In this document: in pieces, positions 46,701-58,642 of the stretch | Layout: each line of letters starts with the position of its first letter | Position numbering within the stretch: the first letter of the stretch is position 1 | DNA from: Membranipora membranacea | Lineage: Eukaryota; Bryozoa; Gymnolaemata; Cheilostomatida; Membraniporidae | Reading direction: 5' to 3' | DNA length: 60,000 nucleotides | Assembly: GCA_914767715.1 (NCBI GenBank) | Contig: OU612066.1 | Span: 15,755,001-15,815,000, forward strand | The notes under the pieces: model-generated | Databases searched by the model: none | The model's input: only the letters and a program-made list of their open reading frames with translations | Told to the model about the DNA's origin: nothing | Made by a program: the position numbers and the translations under genes

Positions 46701-49700
46701 ATAAAATCATCAGAGCTGTCACTATCACTATATTCCCTACCTGTGTCTTAGCAAGGTCAGCCCTGACCTGAAAACATCAAGGAGTAAATGTCACCATTTC
46801 GGTATATCTATATGGTTAAGCTTTAGTGCATCACAACAAACCTTAAAACAAGGCGAGGCCCTTCAATGCCATCAACTGGCACCTATCACTGGCACCTGTC
46901 GGGCATGGTCAGAAGGAAGATCGAATCAGCTTCATAGTCTATATACTATGCAAAGGATTTCATTTCTTATGGCCCTATTTTGCTTCAACAAAATTGCTAC
47001 GTGGTCAATCGTTTTCTGTTTATTTGGGTGAGAACTTGTTCAAATTATGGATAAGCAAAGTCTTAAATCCGGAACTGATGTCACTAACCATTCTGAGTTC
47101 TTGTCTGTAAGAGTTGATCTTTGCCTGAGATTCCTCCAGATATTTTTCTGGTAGACTACTTGTAGTTCCTGTAACGTGGCGTAGTCAAGGTTAGAAAACC
47201 AGCTACTTTCTTGAGGACACACAAAAAATCCCTGCGCACCGCGACCAATGATTGAGCATGTAGTAAATATAACAATTATCTATACAACCGGACCCGTAAA
47301 CATCCAACCCTACGATCATAATATTATAAGCTATTGGATTTTCCTTTCAGTAATGTTTAATGTAATAAAGCCCATTCAGCTTAGAGCTGGCTACCCATAG
47401 CAACAGGTAAACAATCGTGTGGCAATGGTCATCAGGGATGCGCCAATTATTGTTTGTCATTGGGATCACGCAATAATACCCTGAGCTGTCTATGGAGGAA
47501 GCTGACAATCAATATCATAGCACCTGCTGATAAAGGATTGGGAGTAGAGGTCTTTTCTTACAACCAAACAAGGAATTTGTCCACTGTACATTTGTACATT
47601 TGTACATAAACTATGGCCCACCGTCCAAAAGTAACAATTGAACTATAGTAATTATCGATGATCAATGTTTCATACATTCTTTTTTAAGAATAAAATTCAA
47701 TAACATTCATTGTCAGGGTGGATTATGGTATCAATAAGCTCAATTTAGAGGCTGAAGTCAAGGTGATAAACCCTAATCTTGATCATCATTTTCTGTTTAA
47801 TTTAATCAAACAACATATACTAGAATAATAGCATTTGCTTCATAACTTCCTGACTTGCAAAATCCTATGACTTTGTCCCACAAATGTGTAATCAATGTAG
47901 GAAAGTCTGCATGAATCCTAGTCTGTGCCCCCAGACTTTTGCCCCCCTGGCCGTCTGATGACCCCCTCTAGCTTTAGGAGTTTTGTTATAGTACATACCA
48001 TTTCTAGTTGGTCGGTTTGCTCTCTGTAGACCAAGATCGCCGAATACACCATTTACAGGGACGTCATTCTACAAACAACACATACAGCTGAATTCTTGTA
48101 CTTTGCACTTCACAGATTTCTTCAATTGGTGATAAACTATTACATAATGCCTTCGAGTATTAGCACACCTTCACAGCCCAAAAACAACAAAACCTGTAGC
48201 AGTACAAATGAAACAAATAATATTTCACACAGGCGATCTTTGAACACCAAGTCTACGTGAGCGGCACCATATTTACCCTGAAACCATCATATTCTGTAAA
48301 TTTCAGTTTCTTGTGCATCTCTTTGTTCATCGGAGCTCCGTATCCTGGTTTACCCCACGGGTCATATGAGTTAGTCGAGTTGGCCATTTCCTAAAAAAAA
48401 CAATGGTTACCATGTGTAATAAATGAATACGGATTTATGGATCAGTGGTAAAATACATAGCATGGCTTTTTGTGGAGATATGCCGTCAGTACAAGACGTT
48501 GTGTCAGGATCTAAATACAGCTTGAAATCCGGCAGCTTTTATGTTGTGCATCGATTGACGCCCCAGTAAAACAACCTTCAAAAACTCAAGCTGCTTGACA
48601 AACGTTTACGAGGGTCAGCTATATTATATTCTGAATTTGTCGACCAATAAAAGATGAGAAATGCAGTCAAGCAACCATACATAAATAGCCATACGCATGA
48701 TCAGGGTCAGATATGTTCCCCTCATCCGTATTATATATTTCGGCGGATGGTAACCATGTGTTATAAATGAAAATACATTTGATCACCCCTATATGTACAC
48801 TGTTTATACACGCGTTAGGTATTCATTTTCTCAAAAACAAATACACATTGTCTGTGATGTGTGTGCTGATTTGGGCTCGATGACAAACTTTCTGCTGTCT
48901 CATTGTTTGGTATAATATTATGCAATCGTGATTATTCAATGTATTTGGTAGAATGCCGTGACAGATCTATTAAAAGTGTATAGAATAAACTTCTGTTTCC
49001 AAGGCCCTGTGGATTAGCTGGACACAAAGGGGCAAGCAACTTCCACATTTACCCATCTAGTAACCCTGTATCAGGGAGTGTGAGCAATGAACCCCGTCTT
49101 CCAGGGAGAGTGAGTTCATTGGTTTGAGTATGTCCCGAACTCATTTTCTATGCAATCTGTCCTGTCTGCTGAGGGTGGGCCTTGAGTACAACAGCTTAAA
49201 ATGTCAAAATAAAGCTGAGGTAAAGGCTGTGCTGGGGAATTAGAAAGTGATCCTGTTGGGTTCGAATGCCACAGGGTCTTTGTGCCAGAAATGTGCTCAA
49301 ACCATATGGTAACCCTATTTCCTTATGTTCCTTAGCAGAGTAAAGAGCATGCAATTGTTCTATATCTTAATCTTCATTATAAATTGTCTATTGTCTATGA
49401 TGCAAGAGGATCAGCCTAGATTGCCTCTATCTGTAACTAATTGTTTTAGCCCCCAACTGATATAAACCTTATCGATGTATTCTAGCCCATCTGCGGGTGG
49501 CTTATTAAAACTAATCTATGAGTGCGTGGTGGCCGCTTGCATTTATAATTTGGCAATACAGGATCTTGTTACCTTTTATATCACCCCGGATAAGGTCAAC
49601 CTGGCTGGAGGGTAGGGCGTGAAAGACTACCCACTACAACCCAGTTTTGGTCATGAAACTTGGTTGCATGGGCTCAGCATTCAACATTTTGTTTACGATG

Positions 49701-51979
49701 TACAGTTTATGTAGCATATATCAGTATGTTGAAATTAAAAAGAGCACCTGTTTATATGAACTATTGACACTGACTTGCAATCAACCCTCTGAGACTCATC
49801 ATCATCGATTGTGACTAGAAATAGATTTCCGCAATATTTCATCCAACTCATCTTTATAAATTAATTATAATTCTACTATAGAGTTATGAAATGACAGGAT
49901 TTGGTTAGTGGTTAAAACATTGCTGTTATGAAGTCTTTCCAGTCAAAACGTTCTAAATTTTCTTTCAGTCTTTATTGACAGCTGTTTTCCTTTGCAAAAA
50001 AAGGCTAGTATTTTTTTAAACCTCAGTATACATACATAAATATCTACCATTTCATGCTTAATGGTGCAGGAGAGAACTTAAGACAGTTGCATTGTGGTGC
50101 GATGTTTTTATTGCTCTCTCAAAATACTGAAATTTGTTGTTCGAAATATACTGCGTGGTTGCTGCATATGCCATAATTGTAAAGCCCCACGCATACGCAT
50201 AAATTTCATGAGCCACTACAATAGTCGTTGACTGTTCTGTTATCCAGACCAAAATTAGCAGGTCAACATTTGATTAGACAAGCAAAGGAATTTCCAGAGA
50301 GCTAATCGCCCTACATTGGCCTTAATCCAGTTAAAGTTACAAGTAACTTTTAATGTAAAGTAGGACCGGTCAAAAGGAAACCAGACATTCACCTGGGCTA
50401 ATGACTGTTTCTCTGTTAACTCCGTAATTTCTTATTATGTTATGTATTATGATATACTGTCTATTAAAAACCCTGAAAATTAATAGTTGACACTTTGCAA
50501 GCAATAAATTTGGACATAGCTACGCAGCCTTGTCCGACTCATTTGACTACCATCAAAGATTGTTTTACTGATGTATCGATATTGATGTAAAAAAATATCA
50601 CCATGATCTTACCCGGAATCTTGCCTGCTCTCTGCTCAAAGAATCCTGCAGTCGTTCGGCTTTAAAACTGGCAATGTCGATCTCTGCTTCTCGTTTCTGT
50701 ACATCCAGTCTATCCAGTGCTCCAGTCACACTGCAACGACAAAGTAGATGAGATTCAGCACTTACTGTGTGTCCTTAGATGGAGTACTAAACTCCAATGA
50801 ATTTATTTTGAATCTGCTCTCATAATGATAAAGCACTTTGAGTGACAGCTGAAGGTCAAATTTGTTAGGCCAACCTAGCGGAAACTGTATGTCTGATATC
50901 TAGTTTCCGGGCTTCGAATCCCGAGATAAAAAATAATCAAAACACAGAACTGACAACAACAAGCTTGCCTTCCAGCTCATCTGCACGTAAAGCTCATTTC
51001 CTGCTGTTTGTTAGCTTAGCATAACGCTTGCTTTCTCACAACAATGAGCAACTTCAAGTTATAAGCTAAGACGTAATGTATACATTGCCTGTTTAGCGAA
51101 ACGTTTTACTTTACCCATAAACATATAAATACTTATTATTATACTTATTTATATGTTTATGACTTTACCATACCAGGCAAAAATTATGTGATGTGCCAAA
51201 GTTGTACCGTTGGTAATGTTGTTATTATCTTCCATCTAGATGAATATCATACTCATTTTGCTCATTTTGCCGTGCCAAGTCAGATCATTGACAACGTGCT
51301 TCTGCCCTCCATCTAGATGGATTATGCTAATTTTGGCGGCACAAACTTATGACGGTAAGGTCCTTGACATTATCATTGACACTGATTGATGATGAAGTGT
51401 CACAAAATCACACTGAGCCATCAATCTAGGATTTCCCAGTTGACGGTTGAATTGATTGCAATTGTAAAGTAAAATCATAAAATAGGTTTGACCAAGTCGG
51501 GTTACATGTACTGCAATGGAGAATAAAACGATTAAATATAGTCACAGAAAACACGGGGAGAGGGAGGTAATGTAAGCAAGCCCGCAAGCATCTTATCAAG
51601 GAAAAAGAGAAAACTATCATAAGAAGCCTACCTGCAGTCTTGCAATACTCTGAAAACTCACGTATATAAAGTTGACAATATTGTTTTGATCCGTTGCTAT
51701 TTCTCTCACTACACACAATCTCAGTCACGTAAAGGAATAACGCTGGACTATATTTATAGCCTGTTTGTCAGTGAGATTTAACAGCGAATCAATACAGTTG
51801 CTGTCCAAGTTATGTAACATAGTGAATCTTTGATCTACTCATCACAACACTATAATATTACCTCTGACTTGTTCCGACAACCATATTCTCTGATTTCTGG
51901 AGACGTGTGCCGTAGTCCAAATGTAGAGCTAGGGAATCTCGCCAGCAACAGCAGAGTCGAAATGTTTTTTTCGCCTTGG
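37732..51979 (-). CDS. CSPP1-like protein with repeated W-G-K-P-G-G-G-A-P motifs, 5' incomplete
   Basis: Seventeen exons read in phase for 543 residues: 51862-51979, 50613-50730, 48277-48390, 47999-48068, 47089-47168, 46741-46767, 46594-46614, 44917-45057, 43997-44135, 42788-43012, 42390-42451, 41923-42039, 40852-40890, 39962-40084, 39446-39559, 38286-38372, 37732-37770. Two are microexons (27 and 21 nt). The protein alternates charged helical pieces (DRLDVQKREAEIDIASFKAE, YLEESQAKINSYRQELRM, LADERHKHRQAEKEMDLR) with short Gly-Pro motifs: DPWGKPGYGAP, DPWGKGQGNP, SPYGGGGGPSK, FPFGKPGGGAP and LWGRPGGGAP. It ends GSFGILAPYATY; AATAAA follows at 37668-37673. Vertebrate CSPP1, a centrosome and ciliary microtubule protein, has a similar WGKGGGGAP motif next to such helices, so a ciliary or centrosomal role is inferred. 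The first exon has an acceptor and lacks an upstream stop, so the true start may lie further 5'; MVVGTSQ inside it is an alternative start. Confidence 0.85.
39175..39421 (-). CDS. Unrecognised exon-like frame inside the CSPP1-like gene
   Basis: Directly after an acceptor-like TTTATTCAG (minus strand) an 81-residue frame runs to a stop: LPLDEFKWLTKAHDLSSMLQ, then VDTLHNSTDFINLV and LIPILMFRSLAYKQG. Composition is protein-like and helical. It needs an incoming phase of two, which the neighbouring exons (phase 0) do not supply, so a simple alternative last exon does not fit. It may be a relic of a mobile-element protein. No family recognised. Confidence 0.3.
45678..45880. repeat. Dispersed repeat with TAGGGGAGGCA ends, copy 2
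   Basis: Starts GTAGGGGAGGCA, contains AGAGCTGATTCTGGCA and ends in the hairpin CTAGGGGAGGCA to TCCCCTA, as at 33478-33665. Intronic in the CSPP1-like gene. Confidence 0.75.
48426..48732. mobile_element. MITE-like repeat, copy 2
   Basis: Shares body blocks ATGGCTTTTTGTGGAGA and GGTCAGATATGTTCCCCT with 30005-30280. The ends here are AATACGGAT and ATCCGTATT, inverted but of different sequence, which implies that paired changes or a sub-family switch occurred at both ends. Intronic. Confidence 0.75.
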
Positions 51980-51984
51980 CTGTA

Positions 51985-54430
51985 AAAAATGATCCAGACT
52001 TTATATTCGTTTTATTAATAAATTAGCAGATGAAAACAAGAGAATTATGAAACAAAACATAAAAGGCATAAATTTCTATTCATGTAAGATATAATATAAA
52101 CAAAAGAGGAATATTGATTCTAGATAATTTTCTATCACATTCAATATTCAATCTTGTTAAACTTGAGGATGACATAAAGGCTTCTGTTGTGGTCAATGTT
52201 GCCGTTGGATACGGCCTAATCTCAGAAGAGAGAAGCCTGAGACATACTAAATTAGCTAGCTGACCCTGGCCAAATGAAGCGAGATGGCCAATACAAATGG
52301 AAACAAAACAACACTGTCTTATCCTATATCTCCCTATAGGTCAAATGCAATAAATATAGAATTTTTTATTTTGAAATGCTGGAAACCCTACAACCATTCT
52401 GCAAGTAAAGATCAATCCAATCTTACCAAAACTCGGCAGTTTGTGGTAGACACATTTGATACTGAAATCTTATCACATCACAGAACCTCTTAGCAGGGAG
52501 GGTGGGATATACCCCTCCCTGCTGGAAGTAACTAGTAAACAGGGCACAAATTTGTAAGGAGTTGTCTTTTCTAAATGAATGAGAAGACAATTTTCACATG
52601 TAGTGGACAGTTATCAATAAATATTTTGTAATGCTAGTTCTTCCCATTGATCGAGGCTTGAAGTTTGATTACTATAGTATTGCTAGTATAGTATAGCTTC
52701 ATTATGCTTTGATAGCATTGCTGCTTTTGGTATCGTTAGTTCATACTAGGGTGGCGAACCGACAGAATTATTTAAGAAAGTGGTGATGACCAGCTGCAAA
52801 TAGTTTTCAGTCTCTGTGCAAATACCAAAAACATGCTTGTACAATATCAGAGTGATATTTTGAATTAAGAACCCTAGATTTGACAATTCATTTTGGCTGT
52901 GAATTTGGTGTTGTGCAGCATCTAGATAAGAGTCAATAAGATAATTTTACCCTGATCAGTCAAATTATCCAGATTTCATACAATACCAAGTAGTATGAGT
53001 TCACTGCCTCTCAACTGACAAGGAAGTTGGGATGAATATAGCTCAATCATCTCATATTTAATACAAATATAAAATCTATTTTTGTGTTTGTGGTTAGCGC
53101 TTCCACATCAAACTTCTTGTCATTGGTTAAGCTACTTACTTCCTTGAACAAACACCAGACTACATTCTTCTCAGCTTTCTCATGATAAGCCAATAGCAAA
53201 CAATATCCCATTACAATTGTGTTTATAAAGTGAATATATTTTGAGGGCGTTTCGTTTGTTTCGCAGATACCCAGTGTTCACCTCCCCACATAATCTTGAA
53301 TGTAACTAGGCGAAACTCAAACAAAGAAAGGGAAGCTGTTGAAATGGGGGAAATCTTTTTCAATTTAGAGTCGAGTGCTGCTCACGAAAACTTTGAAACT
53401 TCTGTGTTGAGTTCTATTCAGAGGAAATATCATTACATAGTCTGAGCCCCCCCAGACTTTTGCCCCTCGCCCGGCGGGGAATTGCAGTGTCTTAGTCGAT
53501 TGCCAATGTGATTCTTTGTTTCGATGATCAAGAAAAATATTATGACATACAAGTCTGACTATAATAAAGCAGCCGATTAAATTTTGGGGATAAAAAGGTT
53601 CGGATGAGAACAAAAAAATAGTGGGACAAAATTGAAATCATACCATTTGGATAAGCAAACTTATGTGCACAAAAGCAGGAAAAGCAATGGGCTCACGTTG
53701 AGAACTGAAAAGAAAATTTCCGTACCTCCACTTCATAGAGAGGTTTAGAAAAAGATATGTCGGCTACTAAGATGTAAATGACTAGAATGTAAGTAGCGTT
53801 CATACACCACAATGTCAAAAAGATTTACATCTACAAAGCAAAATAAGCAAGCTAAAATCTTGGAATGTAAAAAAATTGTGATCTCTCTCAAGAAATAAAG
53901 GGTAGTGTGATTTCCAAATTGAATAATAGTTATGATATCATCAGAAAAATTTCATGCATGAAAGGTAACCATCTTTTGCCAGAGGAGGCTGCTCAGGTAT
54001 GAATCCAATATCACCATCTGAACACAAATAGTGGCTCATCACAGGCTATTTTCGGTTTTTACTTTTATCTATGATCATCAACTGAAGCTGTTATGAATTA
54101 AAAAGCTTTTCACGCACTATGCACTACGCACATGAATAATAAAGTTGACTCATGAATAAATTTCGAATACAGCATTGACAGGGCAGGGCGTCACATAAGA
54201 TCATTACAACTGACCATAATAAAAAAGGTTATCAGTCAAATAGACTGGTGACATGATCACAAATCATGTGGAATCATGACCAACATAAATATATATAATA
54301 TGAGTATTATATAAATAAAGAAATGCAGCAATATTGTGCAATACAGTAAATTGCCTTTGTCATTGATGTGATGGCAATTTTAGAGCGTTTGTTTTTTGCT
54401 GTTCTACATTGAATTCATGGCTGGTAGCTT
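51985..54430. other. Spacer between the CSPP1-like and RNF11-like genes
   Basis: Expected to contain the 5' exon(s) and promoter of the CSPP1-like gene and the 3' UTR of the RNF11-like gene. It holds a GC-rich hairpin (52494-52527, AGCAGGGAGGGT and its complement), one copy of a C-rich dispersed motif (53441-53475) and a signal-peptide-like frame near 53727-53815. Confidence 0.4.
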
Positions 54431-54433
54431 CGC

Positions 54434-57400
54434 CTAAGTAAAGCTGTCAAAAGATGACAATAGGGCTGCATCAACAGGTTCCATACAAGAGGGGCAGCGT
54501 AACGATCTCATCAACCAATCGTCCACACAGTCTTTGTGATATACATGCATACATGGTAGATATTTGACTCCGTCTCCGACTTCGAAATCTATCATACATA
54601 TGGCACACCTGTAACACATAAACATATTATGTGGTAAATCACAATGTTATCGCTGTGAGACTGTAAACAACACAATAATAGATTAGATATTGAGCTGATA
54701 TCTGCAGGTTTAGATAATCATGCTCTTACTTATTGCCTTTTATAACCAGGTGACTTCCAGTTCAATGCCCTAGAAGTCCAATTGTTATGAATTTATCAGT
54801 GAGAAGAACTTCAAAATACCCAGCATTTGTCTGAGCCCCCAGACTTTTGCCCCCCCTCCCCTGCCGGCATAAGTGTTGGGGTGGCCATTCACTACAAGCA
54901 TCAAGTGTGGTCTGCAGAATGTCTGGCAAAAGTCGGTCATGAGCAACATGTTAAACAGAGTAAGGATATATCCTTACTCTGTGATGTTTAGTTATATAAA
55001 ACCACAGCACCAATAACAAGAGACCAATTACAGGCCAATTTGACTACCTATCCCTGAGTCAACTAAATCAATCATACTTTGTTTGGATTACATCACAGAG
55101 TAAGGATATATAATATATCCTTCCTCTGTGATTACATAGTGTAACCCAGACACAAATAACTTGACCCCCAACACAATCTGTAACCAATCACATGAGAAGC
55201 TCCGAGGGTCATAGCTCTGTTCGGACCATCCCATCCCATCCCATCCCATCAGGGAGTTGGATTTGACGCCTTGTTCCTTCTTGCTCCTAGTAACTAATTA
55301 TTCATTAGGAAATTGAAATTTAATAAGCTACTTCACAGAGTAAGGATATCCTTACTCTAGGGCTATATCTGTAACAGTGACCACAAGTCATGGCCACACT
55401 AAATTAATTCCACTTGCTTTAGTAAGGTCACCGAGTACCTAGTGGTACTTCACTATACCATGTAAGCATGTAATCAACATCGAGATACCTAGTCCTAGTT
55501 TTTAGGTTTTGGACCATTTGCCTGCATTTGCCCCTCAACTGGTCACTCCGCATGCGGCGTGACCAGCGGCAGGTAATAACAGGTATGCAGGCAAATGGAC
55601 CAAACTTGGTCTATACGATATCATGATACATGATATCTTAAACTAAGCTGAACATTCTTACTTACTCAGTGTGTTTTTTGGAGTTCATATCGAACAGTCC
55701 TGTTGGTATTTGATCTATGAGGTGTTTTCTTTGAGCTAGTTTGAGTTTTTCTGTACTATCAGACGATGTGTGACTTCCAGGCTGTTGTTGGAGTGGGCTC
55801 GATGTAGCCGAAGTGGGACGGAATAAATCAACATGCTGCCGAGTCTAAAAAAGCAGAAAATGATTGACATGTGTAAGCATAGAAAAAGTTTTGTCTATGT
55901 GTGTAAGTTAATTTCAGGTAGTCACTAGTTCATGTACTCAGAGACAGTTGTTGCGGTTTGCTTTCAAACATGCATTGTGGGTAACCACATGTTATTACAT
56001 CGCCATCAGATTAACTATCCCTTCTGTCCACATAATAAGGCATAGTTAACTAGATGGCTTGCCAACTTAGCTATCAAAGCTATTACTAATCTGTTAGGTC
56101 ACTCATATTGCAAACTAAGTTGATGCAGTGTAATATAGGGTATGTCACGATATTGTTGTGTGCCTGGTATTATTATCATTAGGGATTGCAGCTGCAGAGA
56201 CATGTTGTTGCTGATCAATAACATCAATATTAGGGATGATGCTTATTAGGCATATTGACTAGCATAGTATGGCTTCAAAATGATTGCTGTAAAATGATCA
56301 TTGAATCAGAATAAACTCCTTCACTTTAGTATGATGTACTTTTAGGTCAGACAGCAAATGCTATACAAGTGTCAGTAAATTGGCTTTTGTTATCTGCTGA
56401 CTGATTTTGAGGGATAGTAAGTCGAATGCAGCCTGCACACTTAGCTTGTAAATGGATCATTTGCAGAATGACCGACTTGAAAGTTTCCGTTTACCATTGT
56501 CCAGACCAATAACTGTACACAGATTTAGGTGTATTTTTGACAAAATATTTCAAATTGGTCCGAATGACGGGAGTCCTACATGATCATAAAAGTAAGACCA
56601 CAGTATCCTTGCTGTATTATTCTGATAACCTATGCTCTATAGATAATAGCTCATACCACTACACATCTCTATTTGATCAAGGATTCAGGATAAAGGATAC
56701 AAAATTCAGGAAATGATGTCAGGACATAGACCCAGATGGAAGGAAAGGTGTGACATGCTAGAACTTGATTACTGACATCTGGATTGTTGGGATATAACCA
56801 ATAAAATCGTAACAGTGTGACAACAATACATAACCTATTCCTTGATGTAATACACACAGTAGCCCAGAGCTTCTGCTTACTAACAATCAGTATGATGTCA
56901 GTATGATGCATTATGACTCACAAAGCATCATGGTTATAGTTTTCAGATAGTCCAGGGCCTAAATAAAGCCATCTTCCACTAATGATATTCTTCACCAATA
57001 ACAAGCTTATTCTCTGCTGTGAAAGCTAGCTGATAAACAGTTACTTCTAGGGATATTTTTCAATAATAAAAAGCTTATTTTCTGTCAAAGCTAGCTGATA
57101 AACAGTTACTTCTAGGGATATTTTTCAATAACAAAAAGCTTAGTCTCTGTGAATGCTAGCTGATAAACAATTACTTCTAGGGGAGATATATGCCACCATT
57201 TATTGACATAATCAGGTTTAGTTCTCTGGGTGTGACTGCCACATTGCTCAGTTTATAAGTGAATCTATTCCCAGAAGGAAACAATCTGAGGCTTCACTTG
57301 GCAATGACCAAGAGCTTGAACATTACACTGAACTATGACAAATAAATTAGATTGATCCAAGTGAGGAAACCGAGATAATTTGTCAGCCTAAATCATGCAT

Positions 57401-57857
57401 CAGTAGCTTTAATCAAAACTTAACTGTACATAGAGTCTGTACCTGAAACTTAGCCGCCAAGAAGAGTTGGAACGTTAAGTTGTCATATAAAAACTCTATG
57501 ATGTGAATTGACCATTCTATAGTTTGCTTGTCAGTACCCAAGTCCCCAGTGCAGATGGATGGTACTCGAGGAGAGTTGGAACTGTATAGTTATCTTATAA
57601 AACCAGTATAGAGCTGACTATTGTAATTGTTTGCCTATTACATATGCTTATATTCCTTGAAGGATATTAGAATAGTATTAAAAGTTACATACCTGTGGTA
57701 CACTGACTCTTTGTCGTCTATGTTCTCGATGTCTTTGGCCACCACTACTTCTCCTTACTTGTCCAGACCTCTGCTGCTGTGACAGCTGGTCATTCCTGCT
57801 CAGTGACGTCGTGTCATCAGAGTTAGTGTCTCCAAAGCAACAATTGAGACCACCCAT
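54434..57857 (-). CDS. RNF11: RNF11-like RING-H2 E3 ubiquitin ligase
   Basis: Three coding exons, 57693-57857, 55666-55844 and 54434-54608, join in phase for 172 residues. The N-terminus MGGLNCCFGD has Gly2 plus Cys6/Cys7, consistent with lipid anchoring as in RNF11 (myristoylation/palmitoylation), though residue 6 is not the favoured Ser. The RING-H2 runs C-x2-C-x14-C-x-H-x2-H-x2-C-x10-C-x2-C (CAIC, LPCMHVYHKDC, CPSC), then MEPVDAALLSSFDSFT. The DDWLMRS and SCMEPVDAALLSS blocks are diagnostic of RNF11. RNF11 acts as an adaptor in ubiquitin-editing and NEDD4/SMURF signalling at endosomes. The PPxY motif used for NEDD4-type WW binding is not visible in these exons. An acceptor-like CTCCAG lies 19 nt upstream of the ATG, suggesting a 5'UTR exon upstream. 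Confidence 0.93.
54955..55360. repeat. Three copies of a CAGAGTAAGGATAT palindrome
   Basis: Perfect or near-perfect palindromes built on CAGAGTAAGGATAT and its complement lie at 54955-54982, 55093-55132 and 55333-55359, all in the second intron of the RNF11-like gene. Spacers differ by a few bases at the centre. Confidence 0.8.
55499..55622. repeat. Fold-back MITE, TTTGGACCATTTGCC family
   Basis: Left TTTTGGACCATTTGCCTGCA and right TGCAGGCAAATGGACCAAA are inverted around a GC-rich centre (GTCACTCCGCATGCGGCGTG). Same architecture as 23690-23808. Intronic in the RNF11-like gene. Confidence 0.75.
56989..57182. repeat. About 66 bp tandem repeat, three units
   Basis: Units run from CAATAACAAGCTTATTCTC through GCTAGCTGATAAACAGTTA to CTTCTAGGGATATTTTT. 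Units two and three are nearly identical. Intron of the RNF11-like gene. Confidence 0.88.
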
Positions 57858-58444
57858 ACTTCTCCTTTCCTTTATCTGGAGATAAGCCAAGAAATCAATT
57901 AAAAATAGAGGGAGCAGTGGTGTTTTAAATCAAAATCTGCTGAAGCTGTCACATGTCACCCAAAAGATTGCTTGAGGCACGTGTGCAGTTTTTGGCAGTT
58001 AATAATTTATCGAATAATGCCTGTACACAAATGGGAGGTGCGAAGTTTCTAGATTGCATATTTCCAAATATCCCTAAATTCTGAATGATTGATCTGGTCA
58101 TTTGGTGTGAGTATTTGGCCTGTAAATGCTTTTTGAGCTTAGTTTAGATGGGGTTTCAATGTGTATATTACTGTTCCTGACATAATAGTCTTTGTTTGGT
58201 CTGATATGAGCAGGTTGGATCATTTTGGATCATTTTTTGCTCGCTGAGCGAGTATAAAAAGTGACAATGATTGCAAATACTTTGATAAGCAAAGAATGGA
58301 AAAGTACTGTATATTAACTTCTGTATGCTTACCTGTGGATTTTCACCACAATGTTATTACGACCAGTCCTGTTTTGTGTTATAAACTACCGAACAAATCA
58401 ACTACACTGTATGTATGTGTTTTCAGCGCATAAGATGTTGTCTT

Positions 58445-58507
58445 CTAGTCTTCCAAGAGTGATTTAACTGCTTCGATAGTGTCACCTTTGTCGTATATGC
58501 TGTGTAA
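58445..58507 (-). CDS. Probable last coding exon of an upstream minus-strand gene
   Basis: A good acceptor (CTCGTTTTCAG) precedes 20 in-frame codons, LHSIYDKGDTIEAVKSLLED, and a stop. The amphipathic, acidic helix ending looks like a genuine C-terminus. The rest of the gene should lie at higher coordinates, but no matching exon was identified inside the window. It implies that the RNF11-like promoter lies between 57876 and about 58400. Confidence 0.45.
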   Translation of the reverse strand, partial: LHSIYDKGDTIEAVKSLLED

Positions 58508-58642
58508 CTGAAAACGAGAAAATTAAACAATGGTTGGAATCATATCAATGATAATTCTCAACTCAGTATGTATGATATGAAAGCAAGGAATCAATTTAAG
58601 TTAACCCAACAACCAATACTCCATATTAGACTCTGTCTCTAG

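Noticed and set aside
53365-53613. 82-codon minus frame starting MFSSEPFYPQ
   Set aside because: Part of it covers the dispersed C-rich motif also found at 43675, 47929 and 54831; no splice context.
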